A DNA stretch of 64,000 nt from Pseudomonas iranensis (GTDB lineage: Bacteria > Pseudomonadota > Gammaproteobacteria > Pseudomonadales > Pseudomonadaceae): the NCBI RefSeq assembly GCF_014268585.2, contig NZ_CP077092.1:3844001-3908000 (forward strand). The letters are read 5' to 3'. Positions 8,346-18,517 of the stretch are shown piece after piece; the stretch's first letter is position 1, and every line of letters starts with the position of its first letter. The position numbers were made by a program, and so were the translations under genes. The notes under the pieces are model-generated. The model was not told where the DNA came from and ran no database searches. It saw nothing but the letters and a program-made list of their open reading frames with translations.

Positions 8346-8602
8346 TAAGCCAAATCCGGATCCCGCGAAGAACGCAAGGAATTGCTCTCAAGCTCATACC
8401 GCAACTCATCCACCAACGCCTCGACCGCCCCAGGCGTACGCAGCGAAGCCAGATCCAGCCCGCTGATCACCAGATCCACCTGCCCCGAATCCCGGTGATA
8501 CAACTTGACCGTCAGCGAATGATCACCATCCACCGAACACTCACAAGCCAGCGGCGCAAAACTGTGCTCGAGCCGAGCGCGCAACTGCGCAAGATTCATC
8601 AT
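8345..8602 (-). CDS. DUF1652-like protein
   Basis: An 85-residue cytosolic protein starting MMNLAQLRARLEHSFAPLAC, with a central GQVDLVISGLDLASLRTPGA block. I recognise the layout of the Pseudomonas-specific DUF1652 family, function unknown. The first of two adjacent ATG codons (8602) is used because AGGA lies 9 nt upstream. The reading frame extends further upstream without a start signal. The stop abuts the GC-rich repeat block. Confidence 0.7.
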   Translation of the reverse strand: MMNLAQLRARLEHSFAPLACECSVDGDHSLTVKLYHRDSGQVDLVISGLDLASLRTPGAVEALVDELRYELESNSLRSSRDPDLA

Positions 8603-8742
8603 TGACGTTGTTCCTATGACTGTTTCAGAAGGGGCACGATCGCAAACCCGAAATGGTCTACACCGCACCCCACCAGCCTAAGAACACAACGTCTTGGCCA
8701 ATACATGAATTTGCACCCTTGTAACTAGTGCATTTGCACCCC

Positions 8743-10239
8743 TCAGCGCTGGCCCTTGGTGCCCCACTCTCCCGAAAACAAACCGCGCTCCCGAGCCCAG
8801 ACGATCGCCTCGCTGCGGCTATGCACATCGATTTTCGAGTACACGGTGGCCACATGATTACGCACGGTATTGGGTGCCAGCTTCAACCGCGCAGCGATCT
8901 CCTTGTCCGCCAGTCCTTCACAGATCAAGCCCAGCACATCGCGCTCACGGGCCGTCAGGTCAGTGAACGAGGCACTTGGCAACTGCGGCGAGTTGATCTT
9001 CTTCACATTGGCCAGCTTCTCGATCAGCGTCCGGCTGAACCACGACGCATCCTTCATCACCTCTTCAATCGCCGCGACCAGCTCCAACTCAGTGCGCTTG
9101 CGCTCGGTCATGTCCATCAGCACCAGCAGATAGCAGGACGTGTCGTGAATGTTCACGGTGTCGGCCGAGACCGCACACTCCAGCAACTCCTCGTCCTTCT
9201 TGCGCACCGGCACGTCGACCCGATCGACCCGACCGTTCTTCGCCAACGCCGACAATAACCGGGTGCGCGCCCCGTCATCGTGGATAAAGCTCAACTGCGT
9301 CACGGTTTTCCCGAGTACGTCATCGCTGTCATAGGCGAGGGTATCGAGGAATGCCTGATTGACGTCGATGACCTCCTGCTTGTCAGCGGTGCAGATCAGA
9401 ATCGGTACCGGAGTCAGACGAAAAGCCTTGGCAAAGCGCTCCTCGCTCTGACGCAAGGCCACTTCGACCCGGCGCCGAGGCTCCATGTCGACGAAGGAGA
9501 ACAGCATGCAATTTTCGTCATTGAGCAGCAGCGGTTGACCGGCAACGATCACCTGTTTACTGCCACCGTCGGGGAGGCGCAGTTCCGCCTGCATCTGCGG
9601 AATGGTCGCGACATCGCGCAAGCGCTGAACGGCCAGATCGCGGTGATCGGCCTGCTCGAAGATATCGATTTCGTAAGCCGAGGTGCCGATCACCTGATCG
9701 CGGGTATAGCCGGTCATTTCCAGAAAGCCCGGGTTGACCTTGATGTAGCGCAAATCGCTGAGACGACAGATCACTGCCGGCGCGGGGTTGGCGTTGAAGG
9801 TTTTTTCGAAACGCTGCTCGGCGTTGGCCCAGTCGGTGACGTCGCTCATGATCAGCACCAGCGACTCGGGCTGGCCGACGCGGTCGGTCAGCACCATGCT
9901 GCGCACGCTGTGCACCCAGACCCGCTCCGGGTCGTCCACGGACGAGACTTCGATCAGCACATCATTGAACGCCTCGCAGCGGGCGACGCGGCTGATCGGG
10001 TAGTTGTCCGGCGGCAAGACATGATTGTTGCGATAGCGCAGCGTGAAGCGTTTGGCGTACTCGTCGGCGTTGCTGCCCAGATCACCGATGGTGCTGACAC
10101 CGTGCATGGTCAGCGCCGCTTCGTTGGCCCAGAGGATGCTTTTGTCGAGTTCCAGCAGAATCACCCCGTCCGACACCCCGGCGATGATCTGCTGCAACTG
10201 GCGACGGTTGGTTTCGGTGGTCAGGACTTCCTGGCTCAT
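8743..10239 (-). CDS. PAS-domain LuxR-type transcriptional regulator
   Basis: 498 residues. Three successive PAS-like sensor modules run roughly 14-135, 140-262 and 268-385; the second contains NPGFLEMTGYTRDQVIG and the third NQAFLDTLAYDSDDVLG. After a short linker comes a C-terminal LuxR/NarL helix-turn-helix near 428-490 (LTARERDVLGLICEGLADKE, then NTVRNHVATVYSKI). There is no kinase or receiver domain, so it is a one-component regulator sensing a ligand, redox state or light through PAS. GGAG lies 5 nt from the ATG. It is not obviously coupled to a neighbour, so the target is unknown. Confidence 0.85.
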   Translation of the reverse strand: MSQEVLTTETNRRQLQQIIAGVSDGVILLELDKSILWANEAALTMHGVSTIGDLGSNADEYAKRFTLRYRNNHVLPPDNYPISRVARCEAFNDVLIEVSSVDDPERVWVHSVRSMVLTDRVGQPESLVLIMSDVTDWANAEQRFEKTFNANPAPAVICRLSDLRYIKVNPGFLEMTGYTRDQVIGTSAYEIDIFEQADHRDLAVQRLRDVATIPQMQAELRLPDGGSKQVIVAGQPLLLNDENCMLFSFVDMEPRRRVEVALRQSEERFAKAFRLTPVPILICTADKQEVIDVNQAFLDTLAYDSDDVLGKTVTQLSFIHDDGARTRLLSALAKNGRVDRVDVPVRKKDEELLECAVSADTVNIHDTSCYLLVLMDMTERKRTELELVAAIEEVMKDASWFSRTLIEKLANVKKINSPQLPSASFTDLTARERDVLGLICEGLADKEIAARLKLAPNTVRNHVATVYSKIDVHSRSEAIVWARERGLFSGEWGTKGQR

Positions 10240-10330
10240 TGGATCTCCACACTGTGATGCGGCTAGGTGAAGAGTACGACCGCAGCGGTTCGGGATCGTG
10301 CCACGGCCTCAAAATCGCCAGAAATCCCCT

Positions 10331-10418
10331 GTGGGAGCGAGCCTGCTCGCGAAAGCGCTGGGTCAGATAGGCCATTCGGTGACTGACCCGGCGCATTCGC
10401 GAGCAGGCTCGCTCCCAC
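10331..10418. repeat. REP pair (BIME), inverted orientation
   Basis: GTGGGAGCGAGCCTGCTCGC at 10331 and the inverse ending at 10418. The centre contains a loose inverted pair, gggtcag / ctgaccc. It lies between the PAS-LuxR start and the amidohydrolase stop. Confidence 0.9.
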
Positions 10419-10440
10419 AGGTTTACTGGGTGTGTTTACC

Positions 10441-11724
10441 TTAGGCGGCACGCTCGCTGTCCGCCACCATCGCCGAAGCCGCGAGCATCGCCCTTAGCAA
10501 CACCGCGCACCCCGCCGCGAGATCATCCGGTGCGGCATTCTCTATTTCGTTATGGCTGATCCCACCCTCGCATGGCACAAAGATCATTCCCGCCGGGCCT
10601 AACTCAGCGAGGAAGATCGCGTCATGCCCGGCGCCACTGACAATGTCCATGTGCGACAGACCCAGCCCTTTCGCGGCGCCGCGCACCGCCTCCACGCAGC
10701 CCTTTTCGAAGTACAGCGGCGGGAAGTCGGCGGTCGGGGTCAGTTCATAGGTGAGGCCGTGCTCTTCGCAGGTCGCATCGATCACTTGTTTCACTTCGGC
10801 AATCATCGAATCCAGCCGCGCCGGCTCCAGATGCCGGAAGTCGAGGGTCATGCGCACTTCGCCGGGGATCACGTTGCGCGAGCCGGGATAGGCTTGCAGG
10901 CAGCCGACCGTGCCGCAGGCGTGAGGCTGATGGCCGAGGGCGGCGCGGTTGACGGCGCCGACGATCACCGAGGCGCCGACCAGGGCATCCTTGCGCAGGT
11001 GCATCGGCGTCGGGCCGGCGTGGGCTTCGACGCCGCGCAATTTCAGGTCGAACCACTTCTGCCCTAGCGCGCCGAGTACCACGCCGATGGTTTTCTCTTC
11101 GTCTTCAAGGATCGGGCCTTGTTCGATGTGCGCTTCGAAATACGCGCCGACCGCGTGCCCGCTGACCTTGCGCGGGCCGGCGTAGCCGATCGCATTCAGC
11201 GCTTCGCCGACGGTGACACCGTCGGCGTCGACCTTGGCGAGAGTCTCTTCGAGGGTGAATTTCTCGGCGAAGACCCCGGAGCCCATCATGCACGGGGCGA
11301 AGCGTGAGCCCTCTTCGTTGGTCCAGACCACCACTCCCAGCGGCGCTTCGGTTTCCACGCCGAGGTCGTTGAGGGTACGCAGCACTTCGACGCCGGCGAG
11401 CACGCCGAAGCAACCGTCGAACTTGCCACCGGTGGGCTGGGTGTCGATGTGGCTGCCGGTCATCACCGGCGGCAGGCTCGGGTTGCGCCCGGCGCGCCGG
11501 GCGAAAATGTTGCCGACGGCATCGACCGTGACGCTGCAACCGGCGTCCTTGCACCACTGCACGAACAGGTCGCGGGCCTGGCGGTCGAGGTCGGTCAGGG
11601 CCAGGCGACAGACGCCGCCCTTGACCGTTGCACCGAGTTTCGCCAGTTCCATGAGCGAGGCCCAGAGGCGATCGCGGTTGATGTGCTGATGGGTGGATTG
11701 CAGAACGTCTACGGCTGCGTTCAT
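10441..11724 (-). CDS. Zn-dependent N-carbamoyl-amide hydrolase (beta-ureidopropionase type)
   Basis: A 427-residue M20-family amidohydrolase of the AllC/HyuC/PydC group. It should cleave N-carbamoyl-beta-alanine to beta-alanine, CO2 and ammonia, the last step of reductive uracil breakdown. Metal-site motifs are SHIDTQPTGGKFDG (His92, Asp103), NEEGSRF (Glu137/138), FEAHIEQGP and GGISHNE. The ATG at 11724 has GGAG 8 nt upstream; the longer frame runs into a repeat and lacks a signal. All other steps of the pathway are encoded in the next 8 kb, which supports beta-ureidopropionase over allantoate hydrolase. Confidence 0.85.
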   Translation of the reverse strand: MNAAVDVLQSTHQHINRDRLWASLMELAKLGATVKGGVCRLALTDLDRQARDLFVQWCKDAGCSVTVDAVGNIFARRAGRNPSLPPVMTGSHIDTQPTGGKFDGCFGVLAGVEVLRTLNDLGVETEAPLGVVVWTNEEGSRFAPCMMGSGVFAEKFTLEETLAKVDADGVTVGEALNAIGYAGPRKVSGHAVGAYFEAHIEQGPILEDEEKTIGVVLGALGQKWFDLKLRGVEAHAGPTPMHLRKDALVGASVIVGAVNRAALGHQPHACGTVGCLQAYPGSRNVIPGEVRMTLDFRHLEPARLDSMIAEVKQVIDATCEEHGLTYELTPTADFPPLYFEKGCVEAVRGAAKGLGLSHMDIVSGAGHDAIFLAELGPAGMIFVPCEGGISHNEIENAAPDDLAAGCAVLLRAMLAASAMVADSERAA

Positions 11725-11752
11725 GGGGATCTCCTCAATGCTGATGCCGATA

Positions 11753-11855
11753 GTGCCCATGCTCTGCGTGGGCATTCATCCATGGACGCTTTGCGTCCGC
11801 TGTTGGGACGCGGAGCGTCCCGGGCTGCGTTCCCACGCAGAGCGTGGGAACGATC
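11753..11855. repeat. Long imperfect palindromic intergenic repeat (GATCGTTCCCACGC family), copy 2
   Basis: The left arm is degenerate (gtgcccatgctctgcgtgggca); the right arm ends TTCCCACGCAGAGCGTGGGA then acgatc. The internal stem gacgctttgcgtc / gacgcggagcgtc is kept. It sits between the transporter and amidohydrolase genes of the pyrimidine locus. Confidence 0.8.
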
Positions 11856-11882
11856 AGTTTCGGCGGTGTATGGCGCATCGGC

Positions 11883-11948
11883 TTCGCGAGCAGGCTCGCT
11901 CCCACAGTGAGAATGCATTTCCAATGTGGGAGCGAGCCTGCTCGCGAA
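11883..11948. repeat. REP pair (BIME), converging orientation
   Basis: TTCGCGAGCAGGCTCGCTCC at 11883 pairs with GTGGGAGCGAGCCTGCTCGC at 11926, with only 20 nt between. It ends 12 nt before the stop codon of the transporter gene. Confidence 0.9.
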
Positions 11949-11959
11949 AAGGCCCTTGC

Positions 11960-13444
11960 TCACACCGCTGTTTTCACGACCGTAGGCTGCGCCCGCATCA
12001 CACACAGCCCGTAATAAATAATCCCGCCCAGCGCCGAGCCGGTGAACCAGCCATAGCTGTAAAACCAGCTGAACGCGTCGCTGCCCAGCGACAGCAGGGT
12101 CAGCGCCACCGGCACGCCAAAGGCGAGAAAACCCGCCCAGTTCCACGCCGGATACACGTCATCGCGGTACAGCCCGGCGAGGTCCAGCCGCTGTTTCTTG
12201 ATCAGGAAATAATCCACCACCATGATCCCGGCGATCGGCCCGAGCAGGCTCGAGTAGCCCAGCAGCCAGTTCGAGTACACGGTTTCCAGGCTGATGTCGG
12301 AAACGATCAGGCCAAGCTTTTTCAGCAGTTCATGGCCCATCAGCACCAGCCCGACCAGACCGGTGAGCAACACCGCTTTGGTGCGGTTGATCACCTTCGG
12401 CGCGATGTTCTGGAAGTCATTGGTTGGCGAGACGATATTCGCGGCAGTGTTGGTCGACAGCGTGGCAACGATGATCAGCGCCATGGCCACAGCGACCCAC
12501 ACCGGGCTCTGGATATGGCCGATCAGCGTGACCGGGTCGGACACGGTGACGCCGACCAGTTTCACCGATGCGGCGGTCATCACCACGCCCAGCGCAGCGA
12601 AGAGGAACATGGTCAACGGCAGGCCGAAAATTTGCCCGAGGATCTGATCCTTCTGGCTCTTGGCGTAGCGACTGAAGTCGGGAATGTTCAGCGACAGCGT
12701 GGCCCAGAACCCGACCATCGCCGTCAGCCCTGCTGCGAAATAACTGACCACGCTGGCGCCTTCCGGACGCTTGGGCGGGATCGCCAGCAATTCAGTCATC
12801 GACACATTGGGCATCGCCCACATCAGCAGGCCAATGCCCACCGCCACCAGCAACGGCGCCGACAAGGTTTCCAGCCATTTGATCGACTCGGCACCGCGAA
12901 TCACCACCCACAGATTCAGCGCCCAGAACACCATGAAACCGATCACCTCGCCGGTGCCGCCGAGGGATTTCCAGCCCTCGAACACCGAGCCGAGAAACAG
13001 GTGAATCGCAAGTCCGCCGAACATGGTCTGGATGCCGAACCAGCCACACGCCACCAACGCGCGGATCAGGCACGGCACGTTGGAACCGAGAATGCCGAAC
13101 GACGAGCGCAGCAGCACCGGAAACGGAATGCCGTACTTGGTGCCGGGAAAAGCATTGAGGGTCAGTGGAATCAACACGATGACGTTGGCAAACAGAATCG
13201 CCAACAGCGCTTCGCCGACGCTCAAGCCGAAATAAGCGGTGAGCACGCCGCCGAGGGTGTAGGTCGGCACGCAAATCGACATGCCGACCCACAGCGCGGT
13301 GATGTGCCATTTGTTCCAGGTGCGTTCGCGCACCTTGGTCGGTGCCATGTCGTGGTTGTAGCGGGGACTGTCGAGGACATCACTGCCCGCTTCGAGCTCG
13401 AACAAGCCGTCGCGCTCGGTCACTTGTGATCTGGTCTGTTGCAT
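11960..13444 (-). CDS. NCS1-family nucleobase:cation symporter
   Basis: A 494-residue membrane protein with about twelve hydrophobic spans. The soluble N-terminus has SPRYNHDMAPTKVRERTWNKW, the signature entry of NCS1 transporters, followed by LWVGMSICVPTYTLGG. It should import uracil, thymine, dihydropyrimidine or hydantoin; the placement among pyrimidine-degradation genes favours a pyrimidine. GGAG lies 5 nt from the ATG. It is transcribed away from the dihydropyrimidinase gene and probably shares a transcript with the downstream amidohydrolase, although a 235-bp gap with repeats separates them. Confidence 0.85.
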   Translation of the reverse strand: MQQTRSQVTERDGLFELEAGSDVLDSPRYNHDMAPTKVRERTWNKWHITALWVGMSICVPTYTLGGVLTAYFGLSVGEALLAILFANVIVLIPLTLNAFPGTKYGIPFPVLLRSSFGILGSNVPCLIRALVACGWFGIQTMFGGLAIHLFLGSVFEGWKSLGGTGEVIGFMVFWALNLWVVIRGAESIKWLETLSAPLLVAVGIGLLMWAMPNVSMTELLAIPPKRPEGASVVSYFAAGLTAMVGFWATLSLNIPDFSRYAKSQKDQILGQIFGLPLTMFLFAALGVVMTAASVKLVGVTVSDPVTLIGHIQSPVWVAVAMALIIVATLSTNTAANIVSPTNDFQNIAPKVINRTKAVLLTGLVGLVLMGHELLKKLGLIVSDISLETVYSNWLLGYSSLLGPIAGIMVVDYFLIKKQRLDLAGLYRDDVYPAWNWAGFLAFGVPVALTLLSLGSDAFSWFYSYGWFTGSALGGIIYYGLCVMRAQPTVVKTAV

Positions 13445-13678
13445 GGCCGCTCCACTGTTCTTCTGATTATTTTTTGCTCATCAGGCGGCTGGCGCATACG
13501 GCGCCAGCCGGACGATGGCCGGAGGAACTGACAACTTTCATGCACCGGCCATGGTGTCAGCGGCGGCATCAATAAACGTGCCGTATCTGGCGCTTAACGC
13601 GTTGGCGGTGCACTGCACGCTTTGCAACTTTCTGATATTCATCAGTTTTAATTGAATATTCGATGAGTCCGGGAAAAC

Positions 13679-13728
13679 TTGTCTGAACGCTCAGGCTAAA
13701 CGTCGGGCAAGTTGTCCGAAGTGTCAGG
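13679..13728. promoter_or_regulatory. 17-bp direct repeat pair, possible regulator sites
   Basis: TTGTCTGAACGCTCAGG (13679) and TTGTCCGAAGTGTCAGG (13712) match at 13 of 17 positions. Their starts are 33 bp apart, about three helical turns, so they face the same side of the DNA. The position between the divergent genes suggests an operator; the binding protein is not known. Confidence 0.4.
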
Positions 13729-13844
13729 ACTCAAACTGGTGCACTGCATTTATTTTTGTCGGTGAACCCGCAACCGCAGCACAACTTCAAGCGGCTGATT
13801 TCACATAGGAAATCTTGCTCATATTTCCATCCTGTCAAGTGCGT

Positions 13845-13872
13845 CAAAATGGTGAGCAGCCTCACCATTTTG
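13845..13872. promoter_or_regulatory. 28-bp perfect palindrome, candidate operator
   Basis: CAAAATGGTGAG and CTCACCATTTTG form a perfect 12-bp inverted repeat around a 4-nt centre (cagc). It lies about 200 bp upstream of dihydropyrimidinase and 400 bp from the transporter start. There is no T tract and no gene ends nearby, so it is unlikely to be a terminator. The RutR-like TetR protein at 18.5 kb is the natural candidate ligand-controlled binder, but the sequence is not the E. coli RutR consensus. Confidence 0.5.
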
Positions 13873-13987
13873 GTGATTTTCATTATTTATCTTTATTTAT
13901 CAGTAGGTTGAAAGAGCCATAAGCTTATAAAAAATATTCTTGATCATTCTTGAAATCGCGACTAGTTTCTATTCCTGACAGCGATGA

Positions 13988-15508
<1,521 letters not shown>

Positions 15509-15516
15509 CCCCTAGT

Positions 15517-15621
15517 GATCGTTCCCATGCTCTGCGTGGGAATGCAGCCCGGGACGCTCTGCGTCCCATTGGAACGCAGAGCGTCCCTTGAGGCATTCCC
15601 ACGCAGAGCATGGGAACGATC
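15517..15621. repeat. Long imperfect palindromic intergenic repeat (GATCGTTCCCACGC family), copy 3
   Basis: It starts GATCGTTCCCATGCTCTGCG and ends with the inverse, ...catgggaacgatc. The inner stem gacgctctgcgtcc / ggaacgcagagcgtcc is nearly complete. It is the best-preserved copy here and separates dihydropyrimidinase from the dehydrogenase genes. Confidence 0.85.
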
Positions 15622-15672
15622 AACCACTGCCCACCAGAGGCAGCACCTCAATTAGCCATGAGGCCATAAACC

Positions 15673-17040
15673 GTGATCGAGACCCTGAACCACCTTCCCC
15701 ACCCGCACGAAAGCGCGGCCGCCCTCGCCGGCCATTTCACTGATCTGGCGCCGCCGCTTAATTCACGGCAAGCGCACCTGGAGGCCTCGCGCTGCCTGTA
15801 TTGCTACGACGCGCCTTGCGTCAATGCATGCCCCAGCGAAATCGACATTCCGTCGTTCATCCGCAATATCCATCAGGACAACGTCCAAGGCGCGGCGCAG
15901 AAAATCCTTTCGGCAAACATCCTCGGCGGCAGTTGCGCGCGGGTCTGTCCGACGGAAATCCTCTGCCAGCAGGCCTGCGTGCGCAACAACGCGCAGGAAT
16001 GCGCGCCGGTGCTGATTGGTCTGCTGCAACGTTACGCCGTGGACAATGCGCATTTCGCTGAACACCCGTTCCAGCGCGCCCCGGCCACGGGCAAACGTAT
16101 CGCCGTGGTCGGCGCCGGGCCGGCCGGGTTGTCCTGCGCCCATCGCAGCGCGATGCACGGACATGACGTGGTGATTTTCGAAGCACGGGAAAAGGCCGGC
16201 GGGCTCAACGAGTACGGCATCGCCAAGTACAAACTGGTCGATGACTACGCGCAGAAGGAGCTGGACTTTCTCCTGCAGATTGGCGGCATTGAAATCCGCC
16301 ACGGCCAGAAACTCGGCGCAAACCTCACCCTGAGCGAACTACATCAGCAGTTCGACGCGGTATTCCTCGGCCTCGGCCTGAATGCCAGCAAGCAACTCGG
16401 TGTGGCCCACGAAGACGCGCCGGGCCTGCTCGCCGCCACCGACTACATCCGCGAACTGCGCCAGGCCGATGACCTCACGCAACTGCCCTTGGCTGAACGC
16501 TGCATCGTTCTCGGCGCCGGCAACACCGCGATCGACATGGCCGTGCAAATGGCCCGCCTCGGCGCGCGCGACGTCAATCTGGTGTATCGCCGTGGTGCCG
16601 CAGACATGGGCGCCACCCACCATGAGCAGGACATCGCCAAAGCCAATCAGGTGCGATTGCTGACCTGGGCGCAGCCGGAGCAAGTGTTGGTCGATGATCA
16701 GGGCCGCGTGCGCGGCATGCGTTTCGCCCGCACCGATCTGGTTGAAGGCCGTCTGCAAACCACCGGAGAAACCTTCGAGCTGGCTGCCGATGCGATCTTC
16801 AAAGCGATCGGCCAGAGCTTCGATGACAATGCTCTCAGCGATCCGTTGGCGCGCGAACTCAAGCGTCAGGGCGAACGCATCGCAGTCGATGAGAACCTGC
16901 GCACCAGCGTCCCCGGCGTGTATGCCGGCGGCGACTGCACCAGCCTCGATCAGGACCTTACCGTGCAAGCGGTGCAGCACGGCAAACGCGCCGCCGAGGC
17001 GATCAACGCTCAACTGATGCTCAACGTGGAGGCTGCGTAA
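15673..17040 (+). CDS. preT: Dihydropyrimidine dehydrogenase, NAD(P)H/FAD subunit (PreT-like, PydX)
   Basis: A 455-residue flavoprotein homologous to the N-terminal half of eukaryotic dihydropyrimidine dehydrogenase and to glutamate synthase beta subunit. It carries electrons from NAD(P)H to the catalytic PreA subunit. Fe-S cysteines are C41, C44, C49, C53 and C88, C92, C98, C102. GAGPAG at 147-152 binds FAD; GAGNTA in the middle binds NAD(P)H; YAGGDCTS near the C-terminus is the second FAD contact. The start is GTG, with GAGG 9 nt upstream. The TAA is directly followed by the ATG of preA, so the subunits are translationally coupled. Confidence 0.88.
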   Translation: MIETLNHLPHPHESAAALAGHFTDLAPPLNSRQAHLEASRCLYCYDAPCVNACPSEIDIPSFIRNIHQDNVQGAAQKILSANILGGSCARVCPTEILCQQACVRNNAQECAPVLIGLLQRYAVDNAHFAEHPFQRAPATGKRIAVVGAGPAGLSCAHRSAMHGHDVVIFEAREKAGGLNEYGIAKYKLVDDYAQKELDFLLQIGGIEIRHGQKLGANLTLSELHQQFDAVFLGLGLNASKQLGVAHEDAPGLLAATDYIRELRQADDLTQLPLAERCIVLGAGNTAIDMAVQMARLGARDVNLVYRRGAADMGATHHEQDIAKANQVRLLTWAQPEQVLVDDQGRVRGMRFARTDLVEGRLQTTGETFELAADAIFKAIGQSFDDNALSDPLARELKRQGERIAVDENLRTSVPGVYAGGDCTSLDQDLTVQAVQHGKRAAEAINAQLMLNVEAA

Positions 17041-18315
17041 ATGGCCGATCTCTCGATAGTCTTCGCCGGTATCAAAGCGCCCAACCCGTTCTGGCTGGCC
17101 TCTGCGCCACCCACCGACAAGGCCTACAACGTGGTCCGCGCCTTCGAAGCGGGCTGGGGTGGCGTGGTCTGGAAAACCCTGGGTGAGGATCCGGCGGCGG
17201 TCAACGTTTCCTCGCGTTATTCGGCGCATTACGGCGCCAATCGTGAAGTGCTGGGCATCAACAACATCGAACTGATCACCGACCGCTCGCTGGAAATCAA
17301 CCTGCGCGAAATCACCCAAGTGAAGAAGGATTGGCCGGATCGCGCGCTGATCGTGTCGCTGATGGTGCCGTGTGTCGAGGAGTCGTGGAAACACATCCTG
17401 CCGCTGGTCGAAGCCACCGGCGCCGACGGCATCGAACTCAACTTCGGCTGCCCCCACGGCATGCCCGAACGCGGCATGGGCGCGGCGGTCGGCCAGGTAC
17501 CGGAATATGTCGAGCAGGTGACGCGCTGGTGCAAGACGTACTGCTCGCTGCCGGTGATCGTCAAACTCACCCCGAACATCACCGACATCCGCGTCGCTGC
17601 CCGGGCGGCGCATCGTGGTGGCGCCGATGCGGTGTCGCTGATCAACACGATCAACTCGATCACCAGCGTCGACCTCGACCACATGGTCGCCCTGCCCACC
17701 GTCGGCAGCAAAAGCACCCACGGCGGTTATTGCGGTTCGGCGGTCAAGCCGATTGCGCTGAACATGGTCGCGGAAATTGCCCGTGATCCGCAGACCCAGG
17801 GTTTGCCGATCTGCGGCATTGGCGGCATCGGCAGCTGGCGCGACGCCGCTGAGTTCATGGCGCTGGGCAGCGGCGCGGTGCAGGTGTGCACGGCGGCAAT
17901 GCTGCATGGTTTCCGCATTGTCGAAGAGATGAAGGACGGCTTGTCGCGGTGGATGGACAGCCAGGGCTACGCCAATATCGCCGAGTTTTCCGGGCGTGCG
18001 GTGGGCAACACCACGGATTGGAAATACCTGGATATCAACTATCAGGTCATCGCAAAGATCGACCAGGAGGCGTGCATTGGTTGCGGGCGTTGCCACATCG
18101 CTTGTGAAGACACCTCACACCAGGCGATCGGCAGTCTGAAACAGGCCGACGGTACGCATAAATATGAAGTGATTGATGAGGAATGTGTGGGCTGCAACCT
18201 GTGCCAGATCACCTGCCCCGTGGCCGACTGTATCGAGATGGTGCCGATGGAAACGGGCAAGCCGTTTCTGGACTGGAATCATGATCCGCGCAACCCCTAC
18301 CACGTCGCAGTCTGA
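17041..18315 (+). CDS. preA: Dihydropyrimidine dehydrogenase catalytic subunit
   Basis: A 424-residue FMN enzyme reducing uracil or thymine to the 5,6-dihydro form. The TIM-barrel portion (about 1-330) shows NFGCPHGMPERGMGAAVGQ, the family's substrate loop, and SLINTINS. The C-terminus carries two 4Fe-4S clusters (CIGCGRCHIAC and CVGCNLCQITC) that receive electrons from the PreT-like subunit. The ATG follows the preceding stop with no gap, with GGAGG inside the upstream gene's end. This is the first enzyme of the reductive pathway, with dihydropyrimidinase and the ureidopropionase nearby. Confidence 0.93.
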   Translation: MADLSIVFAGIKAPNPFWLASAPPTDKAYNVVRAFEAGWGGVVWKTLGEDPAAVNVSSRYSAHYGANREVLGINNIELITDRSLEINLREITQVKKDWPDRALIVSLMVPCVEESWKHILPLVEATGADGIELNFGCPHGMPERGMGAAVGQVPEYVEQVTRWCKTYCSLPVIVKLTPNITDIRVAARAAHRGGADAVSLINTINSITSVDLDHMVALPTVGSKSTHGGYCGSAVKPIALNMVAEIARDPQTQGLPICGIGGIGSWRDAAEFMALGSGAVQVCTAAMLHGFRIVEEMKDGLSRWMDSQGYANIAEFSGRAVGNTTDWKYLDINYQVIAKIDQEACIGCGRCHIACEDTSHQAIGSLKQADGTHKYEVIDEECVGCNLCQITCPVADCIEMVPMETGKPFLDWNHDPRNPYHVAV

Positions 18316-18320
18316 AAAAC

Positions 18321-18497
18321 CCCCTCACCCTAGCCCTCTCCCCAAGGGAGAGGGGACTGATTGGGGGATGCTGACAAACTTCGCCGACCTGAAAGAGTTG
18401 TTGTGAATCCATAATCGACACGGTCTTTCAGGTCGATGTACCTCTCAATACACCTCGGTCGGCCCCCTCTCCCTCTGGGAGAGGGCTGGGGTGAGGG
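18321..18497. repeat. Inverted repeat pair of the CCCTCACCCTAGCCCTCTCC family
   Basis: The left unit cccctcaccctagccctctc is followed by its own small hairpin (ctctcccc aa gggagag). The inverse unit, ending ggctggggtgaggg, closes the element at 18497. The 100-bp centre holds cgccgacctgaaagag and tctttcaggtcg, a further inverted pair. It separates preA from the convergent TetR gene and could fold into a large terminator-like structure. Confidence 0.85.
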
Positions 18498-18517
18498 TAA
18501 GCCCTTGATGGTGCTCT

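Noticed and set aside
11693..13429. 578-codon plus-strand frame antisense to the NCS1 transporter
   Set aside because: It is a high-GC shadow; the product is His/Gln/Arg-rich without domains, while the minus-strand product is a clear NCS1 protein.
13595..13625. ggtgcactgcacgctttgca as sigma-54 promoter
   Set aside because: The GG to GC spacing does not match the -24/-12 rule; no convincing TGGCAC-N5-TTGC is seen.
16339..18096. 585-codon minus-strand frame across preT/preA
   Set aside because: The plus strand encodes well-recognised dehydrogenase subunits with Fe-S motifs; the antisense product lacks any motif and starts in no sensible place.
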